From an uncultured Caryophanales bacterium (lineage in GTDB: Bacteria > Bacillota_I > Bacilli_A > RF39 > UBA660), in contig CAMVPJ010000017.1 in assembly GCA_947169395.1 (NCBI GenBank), positions 1-20,689 of the forward strand: 20,689 nt of DNA. The letters are read 5' to 3'. The translations under genes and the position numbers were made by a program. Below, piece by piece: positions 14,962 to 20,689 of the stretch (within the stretch, counting starts at the first letter, position 1; every line of letters starts with the position of its first letter). A model generated the notes under the pieces. That model had not been told where the DNA came from. It ran no database searches and was given only the letters and a program-made list of their open reading frames with translations.

Positions 14962-15713
14962 AATTCTCAAATTCATTTAAAGTAATATTTGGCTTTCTTG
15001 CTATACTACTTATTGCAGTTATATCTAGTGTATATCATATTGATTTTACTAAGTTTTTAAATAATGTTAATGATAATCTAACTAATAATTCTAGTACTAC
15101 AAAAAAGATAAAAGTAAGTCTTGTAGGTTGTATTGATGGTGACACTGCTAGATTTAATGAAGATGGTAGTACTTATACATATAGATTTCTTGGTATTAAT
15201 ACTCCTGAGGTAGGTGATAATCCAGAAGAATATGGAGATACAGCTAGAGATTATACATGTGAGAAATTAAAGAATGCGGATAATATTTATATCAGCTATG
15301 AGACTACTAGTAGTCATACTGATAAATATGATAGGAGACTAGTTTGGGTATATGTAGATGATGATTTATTACAGACATTACTACTTAAAGAAGGACTAGC
15401 TAATGTACAGTATGTTTATACTAAACTTACATACTTAAATAAACTATATAAAGCAGAAGATGTTGCGATTAATAATAGATTAGGATTATATAAAAATTAT
15501 AAAGAAGATGTATATGAAGATACAACTTATACTGTAATATTTAAAGATGGTAATAAAAAAGATGAAGTTAGTGTTAAAGCAGGATCAAGAGTTAGTATTA
15601 TAAATAATCCTAAAGGAAACACATTGTTTTCTGGATGGACTGTAAATAGTAATTTATTTGATTTATCAAGACCTATAACCAATGATATAATACTTGATGC
15701 AAGTTATGAGTAA
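14958..15713 (+). CDS. Secreted or membrane-anchored SNase-type nuclease with an InlB-type C-terminal repeat
   Basis: Residues 6-25 form a membrane or signal helix (FKVIFGFLAILLIAVISSVY). The staphylococcal-nuclease domain (about 48-175) has CIDGDTARF (metal Asp), YRFLGINTPEV (catalytic Arg), YGDTARDYT and KYDRRLVWVYVDDDLL. Residues 190-251 (YTVIFKDG, GSRVSIINNPKG, FSGWTVN, ITNDIILDASYE) look like a single Listeria-Bacteroides/InlB B-type repeat, where TFxGW and ITLYAxW are the usual marks. It probably acts outside the membrane on nucleic acid. The ATG overlaps the folD stop (ATGA), so translation is coupled and expression is tied to the folate genes. The C-terminal repeat suggests surface placement (inference). 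Confidence 0.8.
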   Translation: MKFSNSFKVIFGFLAILLIAVISSVYHIDFTKFLNNVNDNLTNNSSTTKKIKVSLVGCIDGDTARFNEDGSTYTYRFLGINTPEVGDNPEEYGDTARDYTCEKLKNADNIYISYETTSSHTDKYDRRLVWVYVDDDLLQTLLLKEGLANVQYVYTKLTYLNKLYKAEDVAINNRLGLYKNYKEDVYEDTTYTVIFKDGNKKDEVSVKAGSRVSIINNPKGNTLFSGWTVNSNLFDLSRPITNDIILDASYE

Positions 15714-15718
15714 ATATT

Positions 15719-15780
15719 TTAAAAAATGTATATTAAAAGTTTTAAAATTTGTATATCAAATTCCTTAAAAAATGTATATT
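15719..15780 (+). repeat. 16-base direct repeats before the DUF4143-type ATPase gene
   Basis: TTAAAAAATGTATATT occurs at 15719-15734 and again at 15765-15780, 46 bases apart, with a weaker relative (TTAAAATTTGTATATC) between. They look like repeated protein-binding words. The second copy is also the left arm of the inverted repeat. Confidence 0.55.
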
Positions 15781-15801
15781 GGTATTGTAATATACATTTT
15801 T
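15768..15801. promoter_or_regulatory. 13-base inverted repeat over the -35 element (operator and/or terminator)
   Basis: AAAAATGTATATT (15768-15780) and AATATACATTTTT (15789-15801) match exactly around an eight-base centre that overlaps the -35 of the next promoter. As RNA, the hairpin ends in Ts and could stop transcription from the folate/nuclease genes. As DNA, it is well placed for repression of the ATPase gene. Confidence 0.55.
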
Positions 15802-15813
15802 ATATGGTATTAT
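15785..15813 (+). promoter_or_regulatory. Promoter of the DUF4143-type ATPase gene
   Basis: TTGTAA at 15785-15790, a 17-base spacer, then TGG-TATTAT (extended -10, hexamer 15808-15813). GGAGGG follows before ATG 15837. Confidence 0.6.
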
Positions 15814-15836
15814 ATAGTTAACGTTGGAGGGATAAA

Positions 15837-17111
15837 ATGAATTTTAATAGTAAAGAATATATGCCAAGATTGCTTGATGATAATTTTAACAATTATTTGA
15901 GTGTATTTGGTGCAGTATCTGTAGAAGGACCAAAATGGTGTGGTAAAACTTGGACTGCATATAAGCATTCTAAAAGTAGTGTTTTCTTAGATGATGATGA
16001 GACAAAAGAAAGAGCAAAACTAGATTTAGAACTTATTTTAAATGAAGAGAAACCAGAACTTATAGATGAGTGGCATTTAGTTCCAAAAGTATGGGATAAA
16101 GTAAGAAGAAAATGTGATGAAGATACTAAGTGTGGTAAGTATATTTTAACGTGTTCAACAGAACTTAATGATGAAAAGAAAAAAGAAGTTGACCACTCTG
16201 GTGCGGGAAGAATTGGTAAAATAAAAATGTACACGATGTCATTATATGAGTCAGGTGATTCAACTGGTGAAGCGTCTTTAACAGACATGTATAATGGTAC
16301 GCAAAAAAATAAAAATGTTAATATCCCTGATTTAGGAGATATTGCAACTTTAATTATTAGAGGTGGATGGCCAAGAAATATTAAAGTTAATCCTAAAAAT
16401 GTAAGTATGATTCCTAAAAGTTATATAGAATCAATTTTGGACAAAGATATGAATGATGATAAAAAAAGAGATAAAAACAAAATGAGAATGTTACTCAGAT
16501 CTCTTGCTCGCAATGAATCAACAATAGTTAATAATCAAACGTTAATTAAAGATATAGAAGATTTTGAAAATGGAGACGATTTAACTAGAAGTAGAATTAC
16601 AGTTGCTGATTATTTAGATGTGTTAGATAGATTGCATTTAATTGAAAATCAAAATGCATATAGTGAAAATTATCGTTCTAAAGAGCGAGTTGGTAAATCA
16701 CCAAAAAGACATTTAACTGATCCTTCTTTAGCATGCGCAGCACTAAATTTAAATGAAGATAAATTACTTAAAGATTTAAATACATTTGGATTTTTATTTG
16801 AATCATTAGTAGAAAGAGATCTTAGAATATATATGGAATATCTTGGTGGTAGTTTATATCATTTTAGGGATAATGTTACGGGATTGGAAGTTGATTCTAT
16901 TTTAGAATTTCCAGGTGGTGATTATGCTGCTGTTGAGGTTAAACTTGGATATAATAAAATTGATGAAGCAACTAAAGAACTTCTTAAATTTTATGATAAT
17001 ATGACAGTGAAACCTAAATTTATGTGTATTATTACTGCAAATTTTAAGTCAGTTGTAAAAGATCCTGATACAGGTATTTATATTATTCCAATAACTGCTT
17101 TAAAGCCTTAA
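15837..17111 (+). CDS. AAA_14/DUF4143-type ATPase
   Basis: A 424-residue protein of the widespread family with an N-terminal ATPase and a C-terminal DUF4143 domain that has a nuclease-like fold. Walker A is GPKWCGKT (31-38, the family form GxRxxGKT), Walker B is ELIDEWH, and an Arg-bearing HSGAGRIGKIKM follows. The C-terminal half has HLTDPSLACAAL, FGFLFESLVERDLR, GLEVDSILEF and YAAVEVKLG, the D..ExK-like strands of the domain. Function is not settled; members are variable, often duplicated and often lie in accessory DNA. It stands alone between its own operator-like repeats and a terminator. GGAGGG precedes ATG 15837. Between Walker B and the middle it contains an extra polar stretch (NGTQKNKNVN). 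Confidence 0.85.
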   Translation: MNFNSKEYMPRLLDDNFNNYLSVFGAVSVEGPKWCGKTWTAYKHSKSSVFLDDDETKERAKLDLELILNEEKPELIDEWHLVPKVWDKVRRKCDEDTKCGKYILTCSTELNDEKKKEVDHSGAGRIGKIKMYTMSLYESGDSTGEASLTDMYNGTQKNKNVNIPDLGDIATLIIRGGWPRNIKVNPKNVSMIPKSYIESILDKDMNDDKKRDKNKMRMLLRSLARNESTIVNNQTLIKDIEDFENGDDLTRSRITVADYLDVLDRLHLIENQNAYSENYRSKERVGKSPKRHLTDPSLACAALNLNEDKLLKDLNTFGFLFESLVERDLRIYMEYLGGSLYHFRDNVTGLEVDSILEFPGGDYAAVEVKLGYNKIDEATKELLKFYDNMTVKPKFMCIITANFKSVVKDPDTGIYIIPITALKP

Positions 17112-17124
17112 AGTAATAGTGATT

Positions 17125-17149
17125 AAAATACATATTATTGTATTTTTTT
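17125..17149 (+). terminator. Terminator of the DUF4143-type ATPase gene
   Basis: AAAATACA (17125-17132), loop TATTAT, TGTATTTT (17139-17146) and more Ts. Confidence 0.7.
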
Positions 17150-17173
17150 CATATTATTTAATAGGTGATTAGA

Positions 17174-17548
17174 GTGAAAGAACAGTTTAAAGAGTTTGTT
17201 AAAAAGAATCCAATCCTAATCAAGTATGTAGACTCTAATGAAATGACATGGCAAAAATTCTATGAGATGTATGACTTATATGGTGATGATAATAGTGTGT
17301 GGGATAAATATTTAGTTAGTGATACTAGGAAAGATAATACTTTAAAGGATATTACTAAGACTAGTGCTTTTACTGATTTTATTGCTTTTTTAAAAACTAT
17401 TAATCTAGATTCCCTGCAGGAAGGTATAGGGAGTATTCAAAGAGTATTAGGTGTATTTCAAGATTTTTCTGGTAATAAAGATAATGTAGATAATACTGAT
17501 AAGAAAGAGTATAAACCAAGACCTTTATATAAGCATTTTGAGGATTAA
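17174..17548 (+). CDS. YlbD-like protein (spore-coat-type family)
   Basis: A 124-residue protein: EFVKKNPILIKYVDSNEMTW, then FYEMYDLYGDDNSVWDKYL. These match the YlbD pattern (short helix, TWQ..YE.w.L.Ged..W..Y), followed by a helix around SLQEGIGSIQRVLGVFQDF and a Lys/Pro/Arg-rich tail. In Bacillus ylbD encodes a putative coat protein and lies in the same order before ylbE and rsmD, which strongly supports the call. GTG 17174 is chosen because AGGTGA (17163-17168) is correctly spaced for it; GTG 17165 is inside that site. Its stop overlaps the next ATG (TAATG). Confidence 0.75.
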   Translation: MKEQFKEFVKKNPILIKYVDSNEMTWQKFYEMYDLYGDDNSVWDKYLVSDTRKDNTLKDITKTSAFTDFIAFLKTINLDSLQEGIGSIQRVLGVFQDFSGNKDNVDNTDKKEYKPRPLYKHFED

Positions 17549-17772
17549 TGACTTTAGATATTCAATTTAAATTAAAGAGTAATAAAATGTATTTAGATTA
17601 TCTTCATACTCATTCTTATTGGTATAAAATACTTAATAGAGATCCTAGTAGTTTTAATAGTTTTGTAGATAAAGTAAAAGAGGAATATCACTTAAGGCCA
17701 ATAGATAGAATTAATAAAACAATTGATGCGATAGATATGGTAAGTACAATAATATCTACATTAAATTCTTGA
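17548..17772 (+). CDS. YlbE-like protein
   Basis: A 74-residue protein with the YlbE-like signature: KLKSNKMYLDYLHTHSYWYK, LNRDPSSFNSFVDKVKEEYH and L.P.DRI then IDAIDMVSTIISTL. It is a soluble all-helical protein of unknown function, syntenic with Bacillus ylbE between ylbD and rsmD. The ATG overlaps the stop of the ylbD-like gene by one base, so the two are probably coupled. The last codon and the TGA stop (17770-17772) lie inside the -35 box of the rsmD promoter. Confidence 0.78.
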   Translation: MTLDIQFKLKSNKMYLDYLHTHSYWYKILNRDPSSFNSFVDKVKEEYHLRPIDRINKTIDAIDMVSTIISTLNS

Positions 17773-17797
17773 CATTATATAAGACTAATTATATAAT
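17769..17797 (+). promoter_or_regulatory. Consensus promoter of rsmD, on top of the ylbE stop
   Basis: TTGACA (17769-17774), exactly 17 bases, TATAAT (17792-17797): a textbook sigma-A promoter with no mismatch. Transcription should start near 17804, about ten bases before GTG 17814. Confidence 0.85.
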
Positions 17798-17813
17798 TTT
17801 TTTAGGTGAGAAC

Positions 17814-18341
17814 GTGAGAGTTATAAGTGGTAAGTATAAAGGCAAATATATAAAAGGATTTGATATAGATGGAACTCGTCCTACCAAAGATAGAGTTAAA
17901 GAATCAATTTTTGGTAGTATTCAAAACAAGGTAAGAAATAGTATATTTCTAGATTTATTTGCCGGGAGTGGTTCTATTGGGATTGAGGCATTATCTAACG
18001 GGGCAGATAAGTGTTACTTCGTTGAGAATGGAAAAGATATATACAAGATATTAATTAATAATTTAACTGATATAGAAGATTCTTATATAGTTAGAGATGA
18101 TTATTTAAATGCACTAAAACAATTTAAAAATAAAGATATTAAGTTTGATATTATATATATTGATCCTCCTTATCATTTAGGATTAATGAATAATTCTATT
18201 AAGTATATTATAGATAATGACCTATTAAATGATAATGGAATAATTATTTGTGAGTATGAGGAAGAAGAACCAAAATGTAATTATAATCTAATTAAAAATA
18301 AGAAATTTGGTAAAACTTCTATTGCAATATATCAAAAATAG
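17814..18341 (+). CDS. rsmD: 16S rRNA m2G966 methyltransferase
   Basis: This SAM-dependent enzyme methylates guanine 966 (E. coli numbering) of 16S rRNA. The 175-residue protein has RVISGKYKGKYIKG at the start, RPTKDRVKESIF, the SAM loop LDLFAGSGSIGIEALS, and the catalytic DPPY in IIYIDPPYHLG. GTG 17814 is chosen: AGGTGAG (17804-17810) precedes it, and the family starts at MRVISG. An upstream in-frame TTG (17769) lies in the promoter itself. The transcript would begin almost on the ribosome site. In Bacillus the gene is ylbH, followed by coaD; coaD is not next here. Confidence 0.92.
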   Translation: MRVISGKYKGKYIKGFDIDGTRPTKDRVKESIFGSIQNKVRNSIFLDLFAGSGSIGIEALSNGADKCYFVENGKDIYKILINNLTDIEDSYIVRDDYLNALKQFKNKDIKFDIIYIDPPYHLGLMNNSIKYIIDNDLLNDNGIIICEYEEEEPKCNYNLIKNKKFGKTSIAIYQK

Positions 18342-18363
18342 TATAAATATCTATACTTTTTTT
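18340..18363 (+). terminator. Terminator of rsmD
   Basis: AGTATA (18340-18345) pairs with TATACT (18352-18357), then seven Ts. The TAG stop (18339-18341) enters the stem. The stem is short and A+T-rich. Confidence 0.55.
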
Positions 18364-18371
18364 CTATATTT

Positions 18372-18380
18372 TGTTAAAAT
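18372..18380 (+). promoter_or_regulatory. Extended -10 candidate for the CPWC lipoprotein gene
   Basis: TGT-TAAAAT (18372-18380) lies just after the rsmD terminator. The -35 region (18352-18357) is poor. The predicted transcript start is about 9 bases before ATG 18396. Confidence 0.4.
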
Positions 18381-18395
18381 TATTGTGGTGGTAAA

Positions 18396-19094
18396 ATGAA
18401 ATATGTTAGATTATTATTAATTATATTAATGGTATTTATAGTTAGTGCATGTGGTAAAGAATCTGATGCAGTTAGATTTAAGAAAGAATATGAGGCATTA
18501 AATGGTAAAACATTAAAAGGAAGTAGTAATAAAGTAAAGAGTTTAAGTATTAGTAAGACTAATCCGATTAAGTATGCTAGTTATGATGAGGTTATAGATG
18601 TAATTAAAAAAGGAACTGGTATTATATATTTAGGTTATCCAGAGTGCCCTTGGTGTAGGTCGGCTCTACCTGTATTACTAGAAGCAGCTCATGACTATAA
18701 AATTGATACTATATACTATATAAACATGCATGATGAACGCGATTATTATGAGGTTAAAGATGGTAAGTTAGTATATAAAAAAGACGATAGTGGCAATGAG
18801 ATTAAAGGAACTAAAGGATATTTTAAATTATTAAAAGCCCTAGATAGTGAACTTGAAGAATATATTGTTACAGATGATGATGGTAAAGAATATGATACAG
18901 GTGAGAAAAGAATATATGTACCTTTAATTATATTTATAAATGATGGTAAGATTGTAGGAACGCATTTATCTACTGTAGACACACAGGAAAGTGGTTATGA
19001 TGAGTTAACAGATGAAGAATATGATGAATTAAATGGCATATATGCAAACTATATTAAGGAACTTGTTAATAATTATTGTGATGAAGCATGTTGA
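18396..19094 (+). CDS. Thioredoxin-like lipoprotein (CPWC)
   Basis: A 232-residue exported lipoprotein: the signal helix LLLIILMVFIVSAC ends in a lipobox with Cys 19 as the lipidated residue. A thioredoxin-like domain follows, with IIYLGYPECPWCRSALPVLL (C84 and C87), strand IDTIYYINM, and later YVPLIIFIND as the likely cis-Pro strand. Between them is an inserted Asp/Lys-rich arm (about 115-150). The chain ends with CDEAC, a second cysteine pair. It probably sits on the outer membrane face as a thiol-disulfide protein, and could receive electrons from the CcdA-like relay encoded at 9520 (inference). GTGGTGG precedes ATG 18396. Confidence 0.8.
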   Translation: MKYVRLLLIILMVFIVSACGKESDAVRFKKEYEALNGKTLKGSSNKVKSLSISKTNPIKYASYDEVIDVIKKGTGIIYLGYPECPWCRSALPVLLEAAHDYKIDTIYYINMHDERDYYEVKDGKLVYKKDDSGNEIKGTKGYFKLLKALDSELEEYIVTDDDGKEYDTGEKRIYVPLIIFINDGKIVGTHLSTVDTQESGYDELTDEEYDELNGIYANYIKELVNNYCDEAC

Positions 19095-19119
19095 AAAAAT
19101 TTATTTTTAGTATTATAAT
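19091..19119 (+). promoter_or_regulatory. Promoter of queH, overlapping the preceding stop and terminator
   Basis: TTGAAA at 19091-19096 (covering the TGA stop at 19092-19094), a 17-base spacer, then TATAAT at 19114-19119. Transcription should start near 19126, inside the left arm of the terminator hairpin, so the queH transcript would not form that hairpin. Confidence 0.65.
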
Positions 19120-19151
19120 GATTTAGTCGTTTTTGACTAGTCATTTTTTTG
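19117..19151 (+). terminator. Terminator of the CPWC lipoprotein gene
   Basis: TAGTC/GACTA (19124-19128 with 19135-19139) extended by AATGA/TCATT (19117-19121 with 19141-19145) across a small bulge, then seven Ts. The -10 of the queH promoter shares bases 19117-19119. Confidence 0.6.
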
Positions 19152-19161
19152 TGAGGTGTTT

Positions 19162-19809
19162 ATGAATTATCAAGTAGAGATGGAAAAAATAATTAGTAGT
19201 CTAGATTATACACCAAGATTGCTTTTACATATTTGTTGTGCGCCTTGTTCATCTTATGTATTAAGTGTACTTGCAAAATATTTTAAGATAGATATTGTTT
19301 ATTACAATCCTAATATTAATACTAAAGAAGAATATGATAAAAGATTAGATGAACTTAAAAGACTAATAGATACAGTTAAATATGATAATACAGTTAATAT
19401 TATTAATTGTACTTATAATAATATGGATTTTTATAATGCAGTAAAAGGATTAGAAAGTGAACCTGAAGGTGGTAAAAGGTGTTTTGAGTGCTACAAATTA
19501 AGACTTGATTATACTGCAAATGTTGCTAAAAAATTAGGTTATGACTACTTTACAACTTCATTATCAATTAGTCCTTATAAAAATGCTACTTGGTTAAATG
19601 AGATAGGTATTAATCTTGAAAATATATACGGTATAAAATACTTAGTTGCTGATTTTAAAAAGAAAAATGGTTATAAAACAAGTATTGAATTATCTAAAAA
19701 ATATAATTTATATCGTCAAGATTATTGTGGTTGTATATATTCGAAAATAGAAAGAAGAAAGAAATATGAAATTAAGAATAAACAAAATAGAAAATATGAA
19801 GAAGATTAA
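19162..19809 (+). CDS. queH: Epoxyqueuosine reductase QueH
   Basis: QueH reduces epoxyqueuosine to queuosine at the wobble base of tRNA with GUN anticodons; it is the cobalamin-free alternative to QueG. The 215-residue protein has the DUF208 cysteine set: LLLHICCAPCSS (C25, C26, C29), RCFECYKLRL and QDYCGCIYS, which in known members hold a [4Fe-4S] cluster and a neighbouring metal site. GGKRCFECY and TTSLSISPYKN are typical. ATG 19162 follows GAGGTG (19153-19158); a GTG at 19156 lies within that site. No other queuosine gene is near, which fits salvage of a precursor, but the sequence does not show that. The downstream lipoprotein gene overlaps its end. Confidence 0.92.
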   Translation: MNYQVEMEKIISSLDYTPRLLLHICCAPCSSYVLSVLAKYFKIDIVYYNPNINTKEEYDKRLDELKRLIDTVKYDNTVNIINCTYNNMDFYNAVKGLESEPEGGKRCFECYKLRLDYTANVAKKLGYDYFTTSLSISPYKNATWLNEIGINLENIYGIKYLVADFKKKNGYKTSIELSKKYNLYRQDYCGCIYSKIERRKKYEIKNKQNRKYEED

Positions 19810-20473
19810 TCTTGTTAAGGCTGGTATTATAATAGGTACAATGTTACCAACAGTACTTTCAGGATGTAATAGTATTGATGCATCAAAATATTATTTAGTA
19901 CATAATGATGGTAACTATTATATATGTACTAAAGGAGATAAGTATATTAACTCATGCGATATTGAGTATAAATCAATTACAGATAATAAAATTGTTGGTG
20001 TTATTTGTAGTAATAACAATAATTTTGATTATCAGGAGCATCATTTTTCTACTGAATTTCTAAGTGAATTACAAATTGTACCAATTTCTGATGCTTTTGA
20101 TAATAATAGTTTTAATTATGACGAACTTAAATCTATCGCACTATCATCTGAAATTAATGATTTAGGTGATAAGTTTTTTAAAAACAAAGAATATTTATTT
20201 AATTATGAATTTGAAAATTATTTTTCTACTTCATTACAAGTTTATAAAGCAGATAATAAAACTATTTTAGGGTATGATGTTTCACCAAAGAGACTAAATG
20301 GTTCAAATTGCTATGTTTATTCGATTATTGATAATGATGTTATCAACCTATCTAATTTTGATGTTGAAGCCTATGATATAAGTAAATATTTTAGTGATAA
20401 TAGTTTTATTACTTATGATACGGCATTAGAATTATCAACTAGTAAAGAGTTAGAAAAAGTGTTGCGCAAATAG
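19796..20473 (+). CDS. Putative lipoprotein of unknown function
   Basis: A 225-residue protein with a signal helix (KKINLVKAGIIIGTMLPTV) and lipobox LSGC, lipidated at Cys 24. The mature part is Asn/Asp/Tyr-rich: ASKYYLVHNDGNYYICTKGD, then IVGVICSNNNNF, and an acidic second half ending TALELSTSKELEKVLRK. The cysteines in YICTK and NSCDIEY could form a disulfide. I do not recognise the family. ATG 19796 is preferred because it puts the signal sequence at the N-terminus; ATG 19766 would add ten residues. There is no good ribosome site, and the gene overlaps queH by 14 bases, so translation is probably coupled. Confidence 0.65.
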   Translation: MKKINLVKAGIIIGTMLPTVLSGCNSIDASKYYLVHNDGNYYICTKGDKYINSCDIEYKSITDNKIVGVICSNNNNFDYQEHHFSTEFLSELQIVPISDAFDNNSFNYDELKSIALSSEINDLGDKFFKNKEYLFNYEFENYFSTSLQVYKADNKTILGYDVSPKRLNGSNCYVYSIIDNDVINLSNFDVEAYDISKYFSDNSFITYDTALELSTSKELEKVLRK

Positions 20474-20496
20474 ACATATAACATGTCTATTTTTTT
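20468..20496 (+). terminator. Terminator of the queH-lipoprotein pair
   Basis: A ten-base perfect stem (20468-20477 with 20483-20492), a five-base loop and seven Ts. The TAG stop (20471-20473) is in the left arm. Confidence 0.9.
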
Positions 20497-20689
20497 CGAA
20501 AATAGTGTCAAATTTTTCTGGCTGAGGGGATTAGACAACAATCCACTTAATGCAATAGTTGTACATGAATTGTTATTATAAAGTATTGGCATGTTAGAAG
20601 AACTACGTCCAAACATTTTGAATGATATTTCTTCTTTTTTTATATAATAGGAAAGTGATACTTTATAGAAAAAAATACTTGACAAGCGA
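20497..20689. other. Right-end stretch without a supported gene
   Basis: I find no gene here. A promoter-like TTGAAT (20618-20623), 17 bases, TATATA (20641-20646) and a bare TTGACA (20679-20684) near the edge suggest that a plus-strand gene begins beyond the window. A minus-strand frame covers most of it but has no ribosome site and runs back through the preceding terminator. The short G-rich piece GGCTGAGGGGATT (20520-20532) stands out from the A+T-rich surroundings and is unexplained. Confidence 0.4.

Noticed and set aside
15893..16288. Long minus-strand frame opposite the DUF4143-type ATPase gene
   Set aside because: It lies inside a clear family gene, has no ribosome site and has a composition typical of an antisense shadow.
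20517..20545. tRNA-like piece on the minus strand (a stem GGATT/AATCC and an end reading CAGCCA)
   Set aside because: No 5' acceptor strand, D-arm or anticodon arm can be matched upstream, so it is not a tRNA.
20651..20664. Fifth copy of the GTGATAC word at 20655
   Set aside because: Only eight bases (AGTGATAC) match the repeat core, it stands alone and lacks the ACAA end; chance is enough.
20413..20685. Minus-strand 90-codon frame at the right end
   Set aside because: It has no ribosome site, runs through the strong terminator and the 3' end of the lipoprotein gene, and shows no recognisable motif.
1..20689. Mycoplasma-type genetic code (TGA as Trp)
   Set aside because: rhuM, folD, ylbE and the 18396 lipoprotein end at TGA where the family ends or the next gene starts, and Trp codons are TGG.

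Overview
The window is very A+T-rich Gram-positive DNA, most likely from an uncultured gut-type member of the Bacilli/Mollicutes-related Firmicutes (an inference from composition, gene families and gene order). The order ylbD-like, ylbE-like, rsmD matches Bacillus. Two tiny YjcZ-type membrane proteins, lipobox lipoproteins and strong GGAGG-type ribosome sites point the same way. TGA is a true stop (ends of rhuM, folD, ylbE and the 18396 lipoprotein), so the Mycoplasma code does not apply.

Layout. 1-339: a decayed C-terminal piece of a PD-(D/E)XK nuclease/ATPase-type protein. 405-2567: recX facing a membrane-anchored parvulin foldase, sharing a two-way terminator. 2711-2950: two tandem YjcZ-like microproteins. 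3131-3919: a transposase-type HTH domain fused to a long K/E/R helix. 3920-4276: an inverted-repeat-rich intergenic region with a possible 26-residue minus-strand gene. 4277-6199: an acyl-adenylate-forming ligase. 6280-8082: a membrane hybrid histidine kinase whose phospho-acceptor His is Gln.

8165-15713 has no terminator that I can see inside it and may be one long transcription unit. It starts with cysteine desulfurase, a mini-thioredoxin and a thioredoxin-CcdA fusion, and ends with glyA, folD and a secreted SNase-type nuclease. Wedged between these is a two-gene accessory cassette (DUF1016/YhcG-type PD-(D/E)XK nuclease plus RhuM-family protein), preceded by four 21-bp tandem repeats. This cassette is my best candidate for an under-described system.

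15837-17111 is a DUF4143-type ATPase with its own operator-like inverted repeat. 17174-18341 is ylbD-ylbE-rsmD. 18396-19094 is a CPWC thioredoxin-like lipoprotein. 19162-20473 is queH followed by an unrecognised lipoprotein. The last 190 bases hold no gene I can support.

How the parts connect. The cytosolic mini-thioredoxin (WCSSC), the CcdA-like membrane relay with its extracytoplasmic CPHC domain and the CPWC lipoprotein look like one reducing route across the membrane (inference). glyA and folD are consecutive one-carbon steps. The window is tightly packed: several terminator stems contain the stop codon of the gene they end, and several strong promoters lie only about 10-35 bases from the start codon.
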